Positions 25,303-34,810 of a DNA stretch of 64,000 bases are shown here, in pieces. A program made the translations under genes and the position numbers. Every line of letters begins with the position of its first letter. The first letter of the stretch is position 1. The notes beneath the pieces were generated by a model. That model was not told the origin of the DNA. It ran no database searches and saw nothing but the letters and a program-made list of their open reading frames with translations. This stretch comes from Streptomyces microflavus (GTDB taxonomy: Bacteria; Actinomycetota; Actinomycetes; Streptomycetales; Streptomycetaceae): contig NZ_BMUG01000013.1 in the NCBI RefSeq assembly GCF_014650075.1, positions 1 through 64,000 of the forward strand, written 5' to 3'.

Positions 25303-26697
25303 GTGTCCGTGACCGAACCCGCTCCGGTGGTACCGCCCCCCGCGCACGAGGGCATCCTCCGCCGCCAGTCGCTGCGCGAGTCGGCCGCCCGTACCTACGC
25401 GCGGTCCCTGCCGATCGTCCCGGTCAGGGCGCGCGGGCTCACCATCGAGGGCGCGGACGGACGGCGCTATCTGGACTGTCTGTCGGGCGCGGGCACCCTG
25501 GCGCTCGGCCACAACCACCCCGTCGTCCTCGAAGCCATCCGCAAGGTCATCGACTCCGGAGCACCCCTGCACGTCCTCGACCTCGCGACCCCGGTCAAGG
25601 ACGCCTTCACCACCGAGCTGTTCGCCACCCTGCCGCGCGAGTTCGCCGACAACGCCCGCATCCAGTTCTGCGGCCCCGCCGGTACGGACGCAGTCGAGGC
25701 CGCGTTCAAGCTGGTCCGCGCCGCGACCGGGCGCGAGGGCCTGCTGACCTTCACCGGTGCGTACCACGGCATGACCGCCGGGGCGCTGGAGGCCTCCGGC
25801 GGCGCCCGGGACGTGCGGGTGACCCGGCTGCCCTTCCCGCAGGACTACCGCTGCCCGTTCGGGGTCGGCGGCGAGCGCGGCGCCGCCCTCGGCGCGCGGT
25901 GGACGGAACACCTGCTGGACGACGAGAAGGGCGGGGTCCCGGCTCCGGCGGGCATGATCGTGGAGCCGGTCCAGGGCGAGGGCGGGGTCAACCCCGCCCC
26001 GGACGCCTGGCTGCGCAGGATGCGCGAGATCACCCGGGCCCGCGGTATCCCGCTGATCGCCGACGAGGTGCAGACCGGCGTCGGCAGGACCGGTGCCTTC
26101 TGGGCGGTCGAGCACAGCGGAATCGTGCCGGACGTCATGGTCCTCTCCAAGGCGATCGGCGGTTCCCTCCCCCTCGCGGTGATCGTCTACCGCTCTGAGC
26201 TGGACCTCTGGCAGCCTGGCGCCCACGCGGGTACGTTTCGTGGCAACCAGCTCGCCATGGCGGCGGGCGCGGCCACCCTCGCGTACGTCCGGGAGAACGG
26301 GCTGGCGGAGCGTGCGGCGGCGTTGGGCGCCCGAATGCTCGACAGCCTGCGGAAGTTGCGGGCGGACCATCCGGGGATCGGCGACGTACGGGGGCGCGGA
26401 CTGATGATCGGCCTGGAGCTGGTGGACCCCGAAGCCGCGCCCCTGCCGGCCGAGGCCGACGACCACGCCCCGGCCCCGCCACCGGACCCGGCCCTCGCCC
26501 GCGCCGTCCAGCAGGAGTGCCTGGACCGCGGCCTCATCGTCGAACTGGGCGGCCGGCAGAGCGCCGTGGTCCGCCTCCTGCCCCCTCTCACCCTCACCGA
26601 CGAACAGGCGAGCGCCGTCGTCGACCGGCTGGCCGACGCGCTGGCAGCCGCGGAGCGTTCGCCGCACCGCAGGGCCGCCGTCGGGCTGACCACCTGA
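25303..26697 (+). CDS. Class III aminotransferase (diaminobutyrate transaminase-like)
   Basis: A 464-residue PLP enzyme of the EctB/DABA-aminotransferase branch, predicted to make 2,4-diaminobutyrate from aspartate semialdehyde with glutamate. The PLP fold shows DCLSGAGTLALGHNHP, FTGAYHGMTAGALE, IADEVQTGVGRTG (the PLP-ring Asp) and LSKAIGGSLPLAV (Schiff-base Lys). The GTG at 25303 is chosen for AGGAGGA 9 nt upstream; GTG at 25309 is an alternative. It leads an operon with two NIS synthetases and an acyltransferase, so it probably supplies the diamine of a siderophore. Confidence 0.88.
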   Translation: MSVTEPAPVVPPPAHEGILRRQSLRESAARTYARSLPIVPVRARGLTIEGADGRRYLDCLSGAGTLALGHNHPVVLEAIRKVIDSGAPLHVLDLATPVKDAFTTELFATLPREFADNARIQFCGPAGTDAVEAAFKLVRAATGREGLLTFTGAYHGMTAGALEASGGARDVRVTRLPFPQDYRCPFGVGGERGAALGARWTEHLLDDEKGGVPAPAGMIVEPVQGEGGVNPAPDAWLRRMREITRARGIPLIADEVQTGVGRTGAFWAVEHSGIVPDVMVLSKAIGGSLPLAVIVYRSELDLWQPGAHAGTFRGNQLAMAAGAATLAYVRENGLAERAAALGARMLDSLRKLRADHPGIGDVRGRGLMIGLELVDPEAAPLPAEADDHAPAPPPDPALARAVQQECLDRGLIVELGGRQSAVVRLLPPLTLTDEQASAVVDRLADALAAAERSPHRRAAVGLTT

Positions 26698-26725
26698 TCC
26701 CCGGAACCACACAAGGAAGACCGCC

Positions 26726-28630
26726 GTGAACCCCACCCCCGCGTCCGAGGCCGACGGCCCCGGCACCCCCCAGCACCGAGGGCAGGACGGACCGGCCGCC
26801 CCCGGCACGGTCGAGGCGACGACGACCGTGCCCCGTCAGAAAGCTCCGTACGAGGGCGACTTGGACACTTCCTACGGGCAGGACCTGTTGAGCCGACAGG
26901 ACTCTCCGGACCGCCAGGACCCCTTGGACCACCCGGACCCGCTGCGGGCCGCCGACGCCGCGGGCACGGAGAGCCTCCTGCGGTGCTGGACCCGGGAGAA
27001 CGACCTGCCCCGCCCCGAAGGCGACACCCTGCGCGTCGACTTCCCCGCCACCGGCACCGCCCTCCTCGTCCCCGTGCACTACTGGTCCGCCACCGGAGCC
27101 CACCGCTTCGGCGCCCCGGTCCTCGAAGGCGCCCCCGAGAAGGCCCCGCCCGCCGACGCCGTCACCGTCGCCGTCCTCATCGGCCGGGAAGCCGACCGCA
27201 ACGGCTCCGCCGACCTGGTCGCCAGGGTCGCCGACTCCGTACGCCACACCGCGGGCTTCGTCGAACAGCGGCGGCGCAGCCCCGCCGACCCGGCCGACGC
27301 CGACCTCTTCCTCACCGCCGAACAGTCCCTCCTCCTCGGCCACCCGCTCCACCCCACCCCCAAGAGCCGCGAAGGGCTCTCCGAGGCGGAGTCCCGGCGC
27401 TACTCCCCGGAGCTCCACGGCTCCTTCCCGCTCCACTGGTTCGCGGTGGACCGTTCGCTGACCGCCACCGACTCCGCCTGGAGCGACGGCGGCACGGCGT
27501 CCGCCGAGGAGCTCATCGCCCCGCACCGCGAGGGACTGCGCCTGCCGCCCGGCACCGCCGCCCTTCCGCTGCACCCCTGGCAGGCCGCCGACCTGCTGAG
27601 CCGTCCGCAGGTCGCGGCCCTCCAGGAGACCGGCCTGCTGCACGACCTCGGCCCGCACGGCGAGCACTGGCACCCCACCTCTTCCATCCGCACCGTGCAC
27701 CGCCCGGGCGCCCGGGTGATGCTCAAGCTCTCCCTCGGCGTACGCATCACCAACTCCCGCCGCGAGAACCTCCGCAAGGAGCTGCACCGCGGCGTCGAGG
27801 TCCACCGCCTCCTCTCCACCGGACTGGCCGAGCGCTGGCAACGGGAGCACCCCGGGTTCGACATCGTCCGCGACCCCGCCTGGCTCGCCGTCGACGACCC
27901 CGAGGGCACCCCCGTCACCGGCCTCGACGTGATGCTCCGCCAGAACCCCTTCGGCCCGGGCGACGACGCCGTCTGCATCGCCGGACTCACCGCACAACGC
28001 CCCCGGCCCGGGCAGCCCCTGATGCGCTCCCGGCTCGCCGAGGCCGTCGCCGCCCTGGCCGCACGGACCGGCCGCCCGGCCGCGGACATCTCCGCCGAGT
28101 GGTTCCGCCGCTACCTGGACCGCGTCGTACGCCCCGTCCTCTGGCTCGACGCCCACGCCGGGGTCGCCCTCGAAGCCCACCAGCAGAACACCCTGGTCCT
28201 CCTCGACCCGGACGGCTGGCCGGTCGGCGGACGCTACCGGGACAATCAGGGCTACTACTTCCGCGACTCCCGCCGCGACGAACTGGAACAGCGGCTTCCG
28301 GGCATCGGCGCTATCAGCGACACGTTCGTCTCCGACCCGGTCACCGACGAGCGGTTCGCCTACTACCTGGGCATCAACAACGTCCTCGGCCTCATCGGCG
28401 CGTTCGGCGCCCAGCGCCTCGCCGACGAACAGGACCTCCTCACCGTCCTCCGTCACTTCCTCACCGAGACCGCGGAACTGGGCTCGCCCCTGCCCGCGTA
28501 TCTCCTGGAACACCGCCAACTGCGCTGCAAGGCGAACCTGCTGACCCGGCTGCACGGACTCGACGAGCTGGTCGGCCCGGTCGACACCCAGTCCGTCTAC
28601 GTCTCCATCGCCAACCCGCTGCACGCCTGA
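26726..28630 (+). CDS. IucA/IucC family NIS siderophore synthetase (1)
   Basis: A 634-residue NRPS-independent siderophore synthetase that adenylates a carboxylate (usually citrate) and joins it to an amine or alcohol. About 70 N-terminal residues are disordered, with repeated Asp/Gln/Pro. The conserved core follows: ALPLHPWQAADLL, HPTSSIRTVHRPGARVMLKL (ATP and substrate contacts), VRITNSRREN and a late VALEAHQQNTLVLL. The C-terminal ferric-transporter-like domain ends VYVSIANPLHA. The GTG start has AAGGAAGA 5 nt upstream. The short 28-nt gap from the aminotransferase gene indicates one transcript. Substrate subtype cannot be fixed by eye. Confidence 0.9.
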   Translation: MNPTPASEADGPGTPQHRGQDGPAAPGTVEATTTVPRQKAPYEGDLDTSYGQDLLSRQDSPDRQDPLDHPDPLRAADAAGTESLLRCWTRENDLPRPEGDTLRVDFPATGTALLVPVHYWSATGAHRFGAPVLEGAPEKAPPADAVTVAVLIGREADRNGSADLVARVADSVRHTAGFVEQRRRSPADPADADLFLTAEQSLLLGHPLHPTPKSREGLSEAESRRYSPELHGSFPLHWFAVDRSLTATDSAWSDGGTASAEELIAPHREGLRLPPGTAALPLHPWQAADLLSRPQVAALQETGLLHDLGPHGEHWHPTSSIRTVHRPGARVMLKLSLGVRITNSRRENLRKELHRGVEVHRLLSTGLAERWQREHPGFDIVRDPAWLAVDDPEGTPVTGLDVMLRQNPFGPGDDAVCIAGLTAQRPRPGQPLMRSRLAEAVAALAARTGRPAADISAEWFRRYLDRVVRPVLWLDAHAGVALEAHQQNTLVLLDPDGWPVGGRYRDNQGYYFRDSRRDELEQRLPGIGAISDTFVSDPVTDERFAYYLGINNVLGLIGAFGAQRLADEQDLLTVLRHFLTETAELGSPLPAYLLEHRQLRCKANLLTRLHGLDELVGPVDTQSVYVSIANPLHA

Positions 28631-28683
28631 GGGACCCGGCCGCCACCGCGCCGGCCACCCGCTCCAGAGAGGAGAGTGTCACC

Positions 28684-29454
28684 GTGCCTCCCGCCGACGC
28701 GCCCGCGGAATCCGACGCGGCGCCTCCGGAACCGGCCCATGTGCCCGGCGACCAGGGAGCCACCGCCGCGCCCTCCGCCACCGGCACCGAGGACACCCTC
28801 GACCTGAAGCTCACCGAGGAGCTCCTGGCCCTCATCGGCGAGGACCGCGAAAGGGCCGCGGCGACAGGGCGCGGCCCTGCCGGTGAACTGCTCGGTGACC
28901 CGGCCACCTGGCCCGCTGCTACCACCGAGGCCGGGGTGTTCCAGCTGGTTCCGGTGGTCCCGGAGCGCGACCTCGCCGTCCTCAGCCGCTGGATGAACGA
29001 CCCGGCGGTCGCCGCCTTCTGGGAGCTCGCCGGACCCGAATCCGTCACCGCGGACCACCTGAAGCCCCAGCTCGACGGGGACGGACGCTCCATCCCCTGT
29101 CTCGGCGTGCTCGACGGAACCCCCATGAGCTACTGGGAGATCTACCGCGCCGACCTGGACCCGCTGGCCCGCCACTATCCCGCCCGCCTCCACGACACCG
29201 GGATCCACCTCCTCATCGGGGGCGTGAACAACCGGGGGAGGGGCGTGGGCACCACCCTGCTGCGCGCCGTCGCCGACCTCGTCCTGGACAACCTGCCGCG
29301 GTGCGGCCGGGTTGTCGCCGAGCCGGATCTGCGTAACACCCCGTCCGTATCGGCATTCCTGAGCGCCGGATTCCGCTTCTCCGCAGAAGTGGACCTCCCC
29401 GACAAACGTGCCGCCCTCATGATCCGCGACCGAACGTACCGTGATCACCTGTGA
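28684..29454 (+). CDS. Siderophore-type GNAT N-acyltransferase
   Basis: A 256-residue acyltransferase of the IucB/RhbD/AlcB type, which acylates N-hydroxylated diamines during hydroxamate siderophore assembly. The GNAT part is the last ~175 residues: VFQLVPVVPERDLAVLSRWM, FWELAG, the acyl-CoA loop GGVNNRGRGVGTTLLRAV, and VAEPDLRNTPSVSAFLSAGF. The first ~75 residues are disordered plus one helix (DLKLTEELLALIGEDRERAA), longer than in IucB. The GTG at 28684 has GAGGAG 9 nt upstream. It lies between the two synthetase genes. No hydroxylase accompanies it. Confidence 0.87.
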   Translation: MPPADAPAESDAAPPEPAHVPGDQGATAAPSATGTEDTLDLKLTEELLALIGEDRERAAATGRGPAGELLGDPATWPAATTEAGVFQLVPVVPERDLAVLSRWMNDPAVAAFWELAGPESVTADHLKPQLDGDGRSIPCLGVLDGTPMSYWEIYRADLDPLARHYPARLHDTGIHLLIGGVNNRGRGVGTTLLRAVADLVLDNLPRCGRVVAEPDLRNTPSVSAFLSAGFRFSAEVDLPDKRAALMIRDRTYRDHL

Positions 29455-29514
29455 ACATCGCTCCGCACCGTCCACACCGCTCGAACCCCATCGGTTCCAC
29501 CCGGAGGAGTCCCC

Positions 29515-31431
29515 GTGCCGACATATCCCGCGAGCCATGATTCAGTCGAGCCCCACCCTCTGCTCAACCCCCCGGAGCTGAACCGGCAGGTCTGGGACCG
29601 GGCCGCGGCGCGGCTGCTCGCCAAGATGCTCGGCGAGTTCGCGTACGAGGAGATCATCGAGCCCGAACGGCAGCCCGGCGACGGCCGCCTCTACGCGCTC
29701 CCGCTCGACGACGGGACCGAGCTCCGCTTCTCGGCCCGCCGGGGCGTCTACGGCAGCTGGCGCGTCGACCCCGACTCCGTCGTGACGGTCCACCGGCCCG
29801 TGAGCGCGCTCTCCAACGGCTCGCCCTCGCCCGGCGGTTCACCCTCGTACAACGCGTCCTCCAACGGTTCGTCCGAGGGGACCCGGCCGTTCCGCGACCC
29901 GCTGCGGTTCCTCGCCCGCGCCGGCGGCCTCCTCGGACTCGACGGCGCCACCCTCGGCCACCTCATCCGCGAGCTGACCCACACGCTCTCCGCCGACGCC
30001 CGGCTCGACCACACCGCCCTCACCGCCGCCCGGCTCGCCGACGTCGGCTACGCGGAGCTCGAAGGACACCAGACCGGTCACCCCTGGCTGGTCGCGAGCA
30101 AGGGGCGGCTCGGCTTCTCCGCCGCCGACACGGCCCGCTTCACCCCCGAGACCCGCAGCCCCCTCCAGCTGCCGTGGATCGCCGTGAGCACCCGTATCGC
30201 GCAGTACCGGGGCGTGGGCCGCCTCACCACCCCCGAGCAGCTCTACGACGAGGAGCTCGACCCCTCCGTCCGCGCCTCGTTCGCCGCCGAACTGCACACC
30301 CGGGGGCTCGACCCCGCGAGCTATCTCTACCTCCCCGTACACCCCTGGCAGTGGGACGAATGGATCGTTCCGCTCTTCGCCCCCGCCATCGCCGACGGGG
30401 ACATCGTGGCGCTGCACAGCGACGGTGACACCCGCCTTCCGCAGCAGTCCGTCCGCACGTTCGCCAATGTGGGACGCCCCGACCGGCACACGGTGAAGCT
30501 GCCGCTCTCGATCCTCAACACCCTGGTCTGGCGCGGCCTGCCGACCGAGCGGACCCTCGCCGCCCCCGCCGTCACCGCCTGGGTCCAGGGCCTGGCCGAG
30601 GCCGATCCGTTCCTGCGCGACACCTGCCGGGTCATCCTCCTCGGCGAGGTCGCCTCCGTCGCCGTGGAACATCCGCTGTACGACCACCTCCCCGAAGCGC
30701 CCTACCAGTACAAGGAGATCCTCGGCGCGATCTGGCGGGAGCCCCTGCCGCCCCGCCTGGCACCGGGTGAACGCGCCCGCACGCTCGCCTCCCTCCTCCA
30801 TACGGATCCGGCGGGCCGCGCGTTCACCGCCGAACTCGTCGAGCGCTCCGGTCTCGCCCCGGCCGCCTGGCTCACCCGCCTCTTCGCCGCCCTGCTGCCG
30901 CCTCTCCTGCACTTCCTCTACCGCTACGGCACGGTGTTCTCCCCGCACGGCGAGAACGCCATCGTGGTCTTCGACGAGAACGACGTGCCCGTACGCCTCG
31001 CGATCAAGGACTTCGTCGACGACGTCAACGTCAGCGCCCACCGGCTGCCGGAGCACGACACCATGCCCGACGAGGTGCGCACGGTGCTCCTGACCGAGGA
31101 GCCGTCCTTCCTCACCCAGTTCATCCACTCCGGACTCTTCGTCGGCGTCTTCCGCTACCTGTCCCCGCTCTGCGAGGAGCAGCTGGGAGTGAGCGAGGAC
31201 GAGTTCTGGTCACTCGTCCGGGCGGAGATCGTCCGCCACCACGCCCGCTTCCCGGAGCTCAAGGAGCGGTTCGAGCTGTTCGACATGCTCACCCCCGAGA
31301 TCGAACGGCTCTGTCTCAACCGCAACCGGCTGCACGTCGACGGCTACCGCGACCGCTCCAGCCGCCCGCACGCGGCGATCCACGGCACGGTCCCCAACCC
31401 GCTGCACCCCTCCGCCCGGATCCAGGAGTGA
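29515..31431 (+). CDS. IucA/IucC family NIS siderophore synthetase (2)
   Basis: A 638-residue second synthetase, different in detail from the first and probably catalysing the second condensation. Key stretches are YLPVHPWQWDEW, LPQQSVRTFANVGRPDRHTV, KLPLSILNTLVWRGL, TVFSPHGENAIVVFD and LAIKDFVDDVNVS, the pattern of synthetases such as IucC/RhbF/DesD. An inserted Ser/Asn/Gly stretch of ~30 residues near position 100 is low complexity. The GTG start follows GGAGGAG by 5 nt. It ends the four-gene operon; dinG begins 38 nt later with its own -10-like element. Confidence 0.92.
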   Translation: MPTYPASHDSVEPHPLLNPPELNRQVWDRAAARLLAKMLGEFAYEEIIEPERQPGDGRLYALPLDDGTELRFSARRGVYGSWRVDPDSVVTVHRPVSALSNGSPSPGGSPSYNASSNGSSEGTRPFRDPLRFLARAGGLLGLDGATLGHLIRELTHTLSADARLDHTALTAARLADVGYAELEGHQTGHPWLVASKGRLGFSAADTARFTPETRSPLQLPWIAVSTRIAQYRGVGRLTTPEQLYDEELDPSVRASFAAELHTRGLDPASYLYLPVHPWQWDEWIVPLFAPAIADGDIVALHSDGDTRLPQQSVRTFANVGRPDRHTVKLPLSILNTLVWRGLPTERTLAAPAVTAWVQGLAEADPFLRDTCRVILLGEVASVAVEHPLYDHLPEAPYQYKEILGAIWREPLPPRLAPGERARTLASLLHTDPAGRAFTAELVERSGLAPAAWLTRLFAALLPPLLHFLYRYGTVFSPHGENAIVVFDENDVPVRLAIKDFVDDVNVSAHRLPEHDTMPDEVRTVLLTEEPSFLTQFIHSGLFVGVFRYLSPLCEEQLGVSEDEFWSLVRAEIVRHHARFPELKERFELFDMLTPEIERLCLNRNRLHVDGYRDRSSRPHAAIHGTVPNPLHPSARIQE

Positions 31432-31469
31432 TCGCCGTTGTCAGTGGTGCGCCGTAGGGTGGTCGGGCT

Positions 31470-33440
31470 ATGACGAAGCCATCCCTCCCCGAGCTCCTGC
31501 ACGCCGCCGTCACCGCTGTCGGCGGTACGGAACGGCCCGGCCAGGCCGCCATGGCCGAGGCCGTCGCCGAGGCGGTCGACGACCAATCCCACCTGCTGGT
31601 CCAGGCCGGTACCGGCACCGGCAAGTCCCTCGGCTATCTGGTGCCCGCGCTGGCGCACGGGGAGCGGGTCGTCGTGGCCACGGCCACCCTCGCCCTCCAG
31701 CGCCAGCTGGTGGAGCGGGACCTTCCGCGCACGGTGGACGCCCTCCATCCGCTGCTGCGCCGGCGCCCGCAGTACGCGATGCTCAAGGGCCGCTCGAACT
31801 ACCTCTGCCTCCACCGGCTCCACGAAGGGGTCCCGCAGGACGAGGAGGACGGGCTCTTCGACCAGTTCGAGGCGGCGGCGCCCTCCAGCAAGCTGGGCCA
31901 GGACCTGCTGCGGATGCGGGACTGGTCGAGCGAGACGGAGACCGGGGACCGGGACGACCTCACCCCCGGCGTCTCGGACCGGGCGTGGGCGCAGATCTCG
32001 GTCTCCTCGCGGGAGTGCCTCGGCGCGACAAAATGTGCGTACGGTGCCGAGTGCTTCGCGGAGGCGGCCCGCGAGCGCGCCAAGCTCGCCGATGTGGTCG
32101 TCACCAACCACGCACTGCTCGCGATCGACGCCATCGAGGGCGCCCCGGTGCTGCCGTCGCATGAGGTGCTGATCGTGGACGAGGCCCATGAGCTGGTCTC
32201 CCGGGTGACCGGGGTCGCCACCGGCGAGCTGACCCCGGCGCAGGTCAACCGGGCGGTCCGCCGGTCGGCGAAGCTGGTCAACGAGAAGGCCGCCGACGCG
32301 CTCCAGACCGCCGCCGAGGGGTTCGAGCGCGTGATGGAGCTGGCGCTGCCGGGGCGTCTTGAGGAGGTGCCCGAAGACCTCGGGTACGCGCTGATGGCGC
32401 TGCGCGACGCGGCCCGCACGGTGATCTCCGCGATCGGTGCCACCCGGGACAAGTCGGTCGAGGACGAGAACGCGGTCCGCAAGCAGGCCCTGGCCTCGGT
32501 CGAGTCGATCCACGGCGTGGCCGAGCGCATCACCCAGGGCTCGGAGTACGACGTCGTCTGGTACGAGCAGCACGACCGGTTCGGCGCCTCCGTGCGGGTG
32601 GCCCCGCTCTCCGTCTCCGGGCTGCTGCGCGAGAAGCTCTTCGCCGAGCGCTCCGTGGTCCTGACCTCGGCCACACTGAAGCTCGGCGGCGACTTCAACG
32701 GGGTGGGGGCGTCCCTCGGGCTCGCCCCCGAAGGGACCGCGGGCGACGACGTCCCGCAGTGGAAGGGGCTGGACGTCGGCTCCCCGTTCGACTATCCGAA
32801 GCAGGGCATCCTCTATGTCGCCCGGCATCTGAACACCCCGGGGCGCGAGGGGTCCCGCACGGACATGCTGGACGAGCTCGCCGAGCTGGTGGAGGCGGCG
32901 GGCGGCCGCACACTGGGGCTGTTCTCCTCCATGCGGGGGGCCAAGGCGGCCGCCGAGGAGCTGCGGGGACGGCTGGACAAGCCGATCCTGCTCCAGGGCG
33001 AGGAGACCCTCGGCGAGCTGATCAAGAACTTCGCGGCCGATCCGGAGACCTGCCTCTTCGGCACGCTCTCGCTCTGGCAGGGCGTCGATGTGCCGGGGCC
33101 GAGCTGTCAGCTGGTGGTCATGGACCGGATCCCCTTCCCCCGGCCCGACGACCCGCTGATGAGCGCACGCCAGAAGGCGGTCGAGGAGGCCGGCGGCAAC
33201 GGCTTCATGGCGGTGGCCGCGACGCACTCCGCGCTGCTGATGGCGCAGGGCGCGGGCCGTCTCGTCCGGGCCACGGGGGACAAGGGCGTCGTCGCCGTGC
33301 TGGACCCGCGGCTCGCCAGCGCGCGGTACGGCAGCTATCTGCGGGCCTCGCTGCCGGACTTCTGGTACACGACGGATCCCCATCAGGCACGCCGTTCACT
33401 CGCAGCGATCGACGCCCTGGCCAAGGCGGACGGCAAGTAG
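31470..33440 (+). CDS. dinG: DinG/XPD-family ATP-dependent DNA helicase
   Basis: A 656-residue 5'-3' superfamily 2 helicase. It has Walker A LVQAGTGTGKSLGYLVPAL, four cysteines for an Fe-S cluster (NYLCLHRL, RECLGATKCAYGAECFAE), the DEAH box VLIVDEAHELVSR, and C-terminal motifs GTLSLWQGVDVPG and QGAGRLVRATGDKG (motif VI). It belongs with lexA, convergent across a terminator, and with recA in this window, consistent with DNA-damage repair of R-loops or structured DNA. No SOS box is seen just upstream, so LexA control is not supported here. Confidence 0.92.
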   Translation: MTKPSLPELLHAAVTAVGGTERPGQAAMAEAVAEAVDDQSHLLVQAGTGTGKSLGYLVPALAHGERVVVATATLALQRQLVERDLPRTVDALHPLLRRRPQYAMLKGRSNYLCLHRLHEGVPQDEEDGLFDQFEAAAPSSKLGQDLLRMRDWSSETETGDRDDLTPGVSDRAWAQISVSSRECLGATKCAYGAECFAEAARERAKLADVVVTNHALLAIDAIEGAPVLPSHEVLIVDEAHELVSRVTGVATGELTPAQVNRAVRRSAKLVNEKAADALQTAAEGFERVMELALPGRLEEVPEDLGYALMALRDAARTVISAIGATRDKSVEDENAVRKQALASVESIHGVAERITQGSEYDVVWYEQHDRFGASVRVAPLSVSGLLREKLFAERSVVLTSATLKLGGDFNGVGASLGLAPEGTAGDDVPQWKGLDVGSPFDYPKQGILYVARHLNTPGREGSRTDMLDELAELVEAAGGRTLGLFSSMRGAKAAAEELRGRLDKPILLQGEETLGELIKNFAADPETCLFGTLSLWQGVDVPGPSCQLVVMDRIPFPRPDDPLMSARQKAVEEAGGNGFMAVAATHSALLMAQGAGRLVRATGDKGVVAVLDPRLASARYGSYLRASLPDFWYTTDPHQARRSLAAIDALAKADGK

Positions 33441-33460
33441 GCGGGGGAGGGTCATAGGCA

Positions 33461-33507
33461 ACGACGGAGCCCCGGGATCGCCGTAAAGCGTCCCGGGGCT
33501 CCGTCGT
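33461..33507. terminator. Bidirectional terminator between dinG and lexA
   Basis: Perfect 17-bp arms (33461-33477, 33491-33507) with a 13-nt loop, located between convergent genes. Confidence 0.88.
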
Positions 33508-33534
33508 ATCCGTGCGGTCAGCGACCGGCGCTCT

Positions 33535-34332
33535 TCACACCCGCCGCAGCACCGCCACCACCTTGCCGAGGATGGTCGCCTCGTCACCGGGGATCGGCTG
33601 GTACGCGGCGTTGTGCGGCAGCAGCCACACATGCCCGTCCTCGCGGCGGAAGCGCTTGACCGTCGCCTCGCCGTCCAGCATCGCGGCGACGATGTCACCG
33701 TTCTCCGCGACGGGCTGGCGGCGCACGGTGACCCAGTCGCCGTCACAGATCGCCGCTTCGATCATCGAGTCACCGACGACCTTCAGGACGAACAGCTCGC
33801 CGTCACCGACGAGCTGGCGCGGCAGCGGGAAGACGTCCTCGACCGACTCCTCGGCGAGGATCGGCCCACCGGCGGCGATCCGGCCCACCAGCGGAACGTA
33901 GGAGGCGGCGGGCTTCCCCGTCGTGTCGGTCGCCTGGGTGCTGGGCTGGTCCGATCCGCGCACCTCGTAGGCGCGGGGCCGGTGCGGGTCCCGTCGGAGG
34001 AAGCCCTTGCGCTCCAGGGCCATCAGCTGATGGGCGACGGACGACGTACTGGACAGGCCCACCGCCTGACCGATCTCCCGCATGGACGGCGGGTAGCCGC
34101 GGCGCTGCACGGAGTCGCGGATGACCTCGATGACCCGCCGCTGCCGGTCCGTGAGTCCCGAGCTGTCCGCCCTGATCCCTGGCGGCCTCCCGGGCAAGGA
34201 GCGCCCGGGTCGCGCGGGCTCGGGCCCGTCCGTGTTCGTGACTGAGTCATTCATGGCATGCACCGGCTCAAGTCGGCTCTGGGAGCGGTGGTCCCGGGCG
34301 GTGATGGTGGCACTGTCTGCGGTCGTGGTCAC
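33535..34332 (-). CDS. lexA: LexA repressor
   Basis: A 265-residue SOS repressor with self-cleavage activity. The winged helix is near residues 60-125 ([39 protein letters not shown]). The Ala-Gly cleavage site is in [14 protein letters not shown]. The catalytic Ser is in [11 protein letters not shown] and the Lys in GEATVKRF. The GTG at 34332 matches the N-terminus known for Streptomyces LexA ([10 protein letters not shown]); the ATG at 34254 is an in-frame alternative. A SOS box lies 62 bp upstream, so it is autoregulated. Confidence 0.97.
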   Translation of the reverse strand: MTTTADSATITARDHRSQSRLEPVHAMNDSVTNTDGPEPARPGRSLPGRPPGIRADSSGLTDRQRRVIEVIRDSVQRRGYPPSMREIGQAVGLSSTSSVAHQLMALERKGFLRRDPHRPRAYEVRGSDQPSTQATDTTGKPAASYVPLVGRIAAGGPILAEESVEDVFPLPRQLVGDGELFVLKVVGDSMIEAAICDGDWVTVRRQPVAENGDIVAAMLDGEATVKRFRREDGHVWLLPHNAAYQPIPGDEATILGKVVAVLRRV

Positions 34333-34393
34333 GTCGGCCCCTCTCGAATGTTCTCCCTAGCTGGACAACGGTAGTAGCTTTCGAAAGGTTGCG

Positions 34394-34409
34394 CCAAACA
34401 CACGTTCGA
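34394..34409 (-). promoter_or_regulatory. SOS box (LexA operator)
   Basis: On the minus strand TCGAACGTGTGTTTGG matches the actinobacterial SOS box TCGAAC-N4-GTTCGA at 13 of 16 positions, with a perfect left half. It lies 62 bp upstream of the lexA start and is the expected autoregulatory site. Confidence 0.85.
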
Positions 34410-34650
34410 GTGAAAAACGAATAAAGGGCCGCCGCGATGCTTCCCGCAGGTGTATGAGCACGGAGATGGAAGGTGCGTTCGGGGTTCTGCGGGCCCTCGC
34501 CGAGGCTGTGTCCAGTCTTTCATCCGGTTCCGCGCCCCGGGGCCCCGGCGGCTCGCGGCCCGCGCGATTCCCGTACCCTCTTGCCTGGCCCGCGCTCCCC
34601 CCGGCCGGTACCCGGGGCGCGACACGCGGTGGGGTCGAAATTGCTACTCA

Positions 34651-34697
34651 ACCCTAGATCTAGTGGTTGGATCGTCCCGGCCACCCAGAAGTTGTGG
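34651..34697 (+). promoter_or_regulatory. Pair of NrdR boxes upstream of nrdR-nrdJ
   Basis: Box 1 (34651-34666, ACCCTAGATCTAGTGG) matches the NrdR consensus ACACWATATATWGTGT at 12 of 16 positions. Box 2 (34682-34697, CACCCAGAAGTTGTGG) is weaker and shares mainly the right half. Starts are 31 bp apart with 15 bp between boxes, the usual three-helical-turn spacing. Confidence 0.75.
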
Positions 34698-34810
34698 TCC
34701 TGGGTTCATCCAGTCCAGGGCCATCGCCTATGCTGGGGACTGCCTCCCAGGGGCCCGCGAGGGTTGCCGACGGGGCTATTCAGTCGTGCTGTGAAGGAGG
34801 GTTGGGAGCC

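Larger units (their letters stand above)
34333..34810. other. Divergent lexA / nrdR control region (478 nt)
   Basis: No gene is supported; a 67-codon open frame at 34454-34657 has no family resemblance. The region contains a SOS box near lexA (34394-34409) and a pair of NrdR-type boxes near nrdR (34651-34697), plus GGAGGG and GGGAG sequences before the nrdR ATG. Confidence 0.7.

Noticed and set aside
34454-34657. 67-codon frame between lexA and nrdR
   Set aside because: Low-complexity, no ribosome site, and reaches the NrdR boxes; regarded as non-coding.
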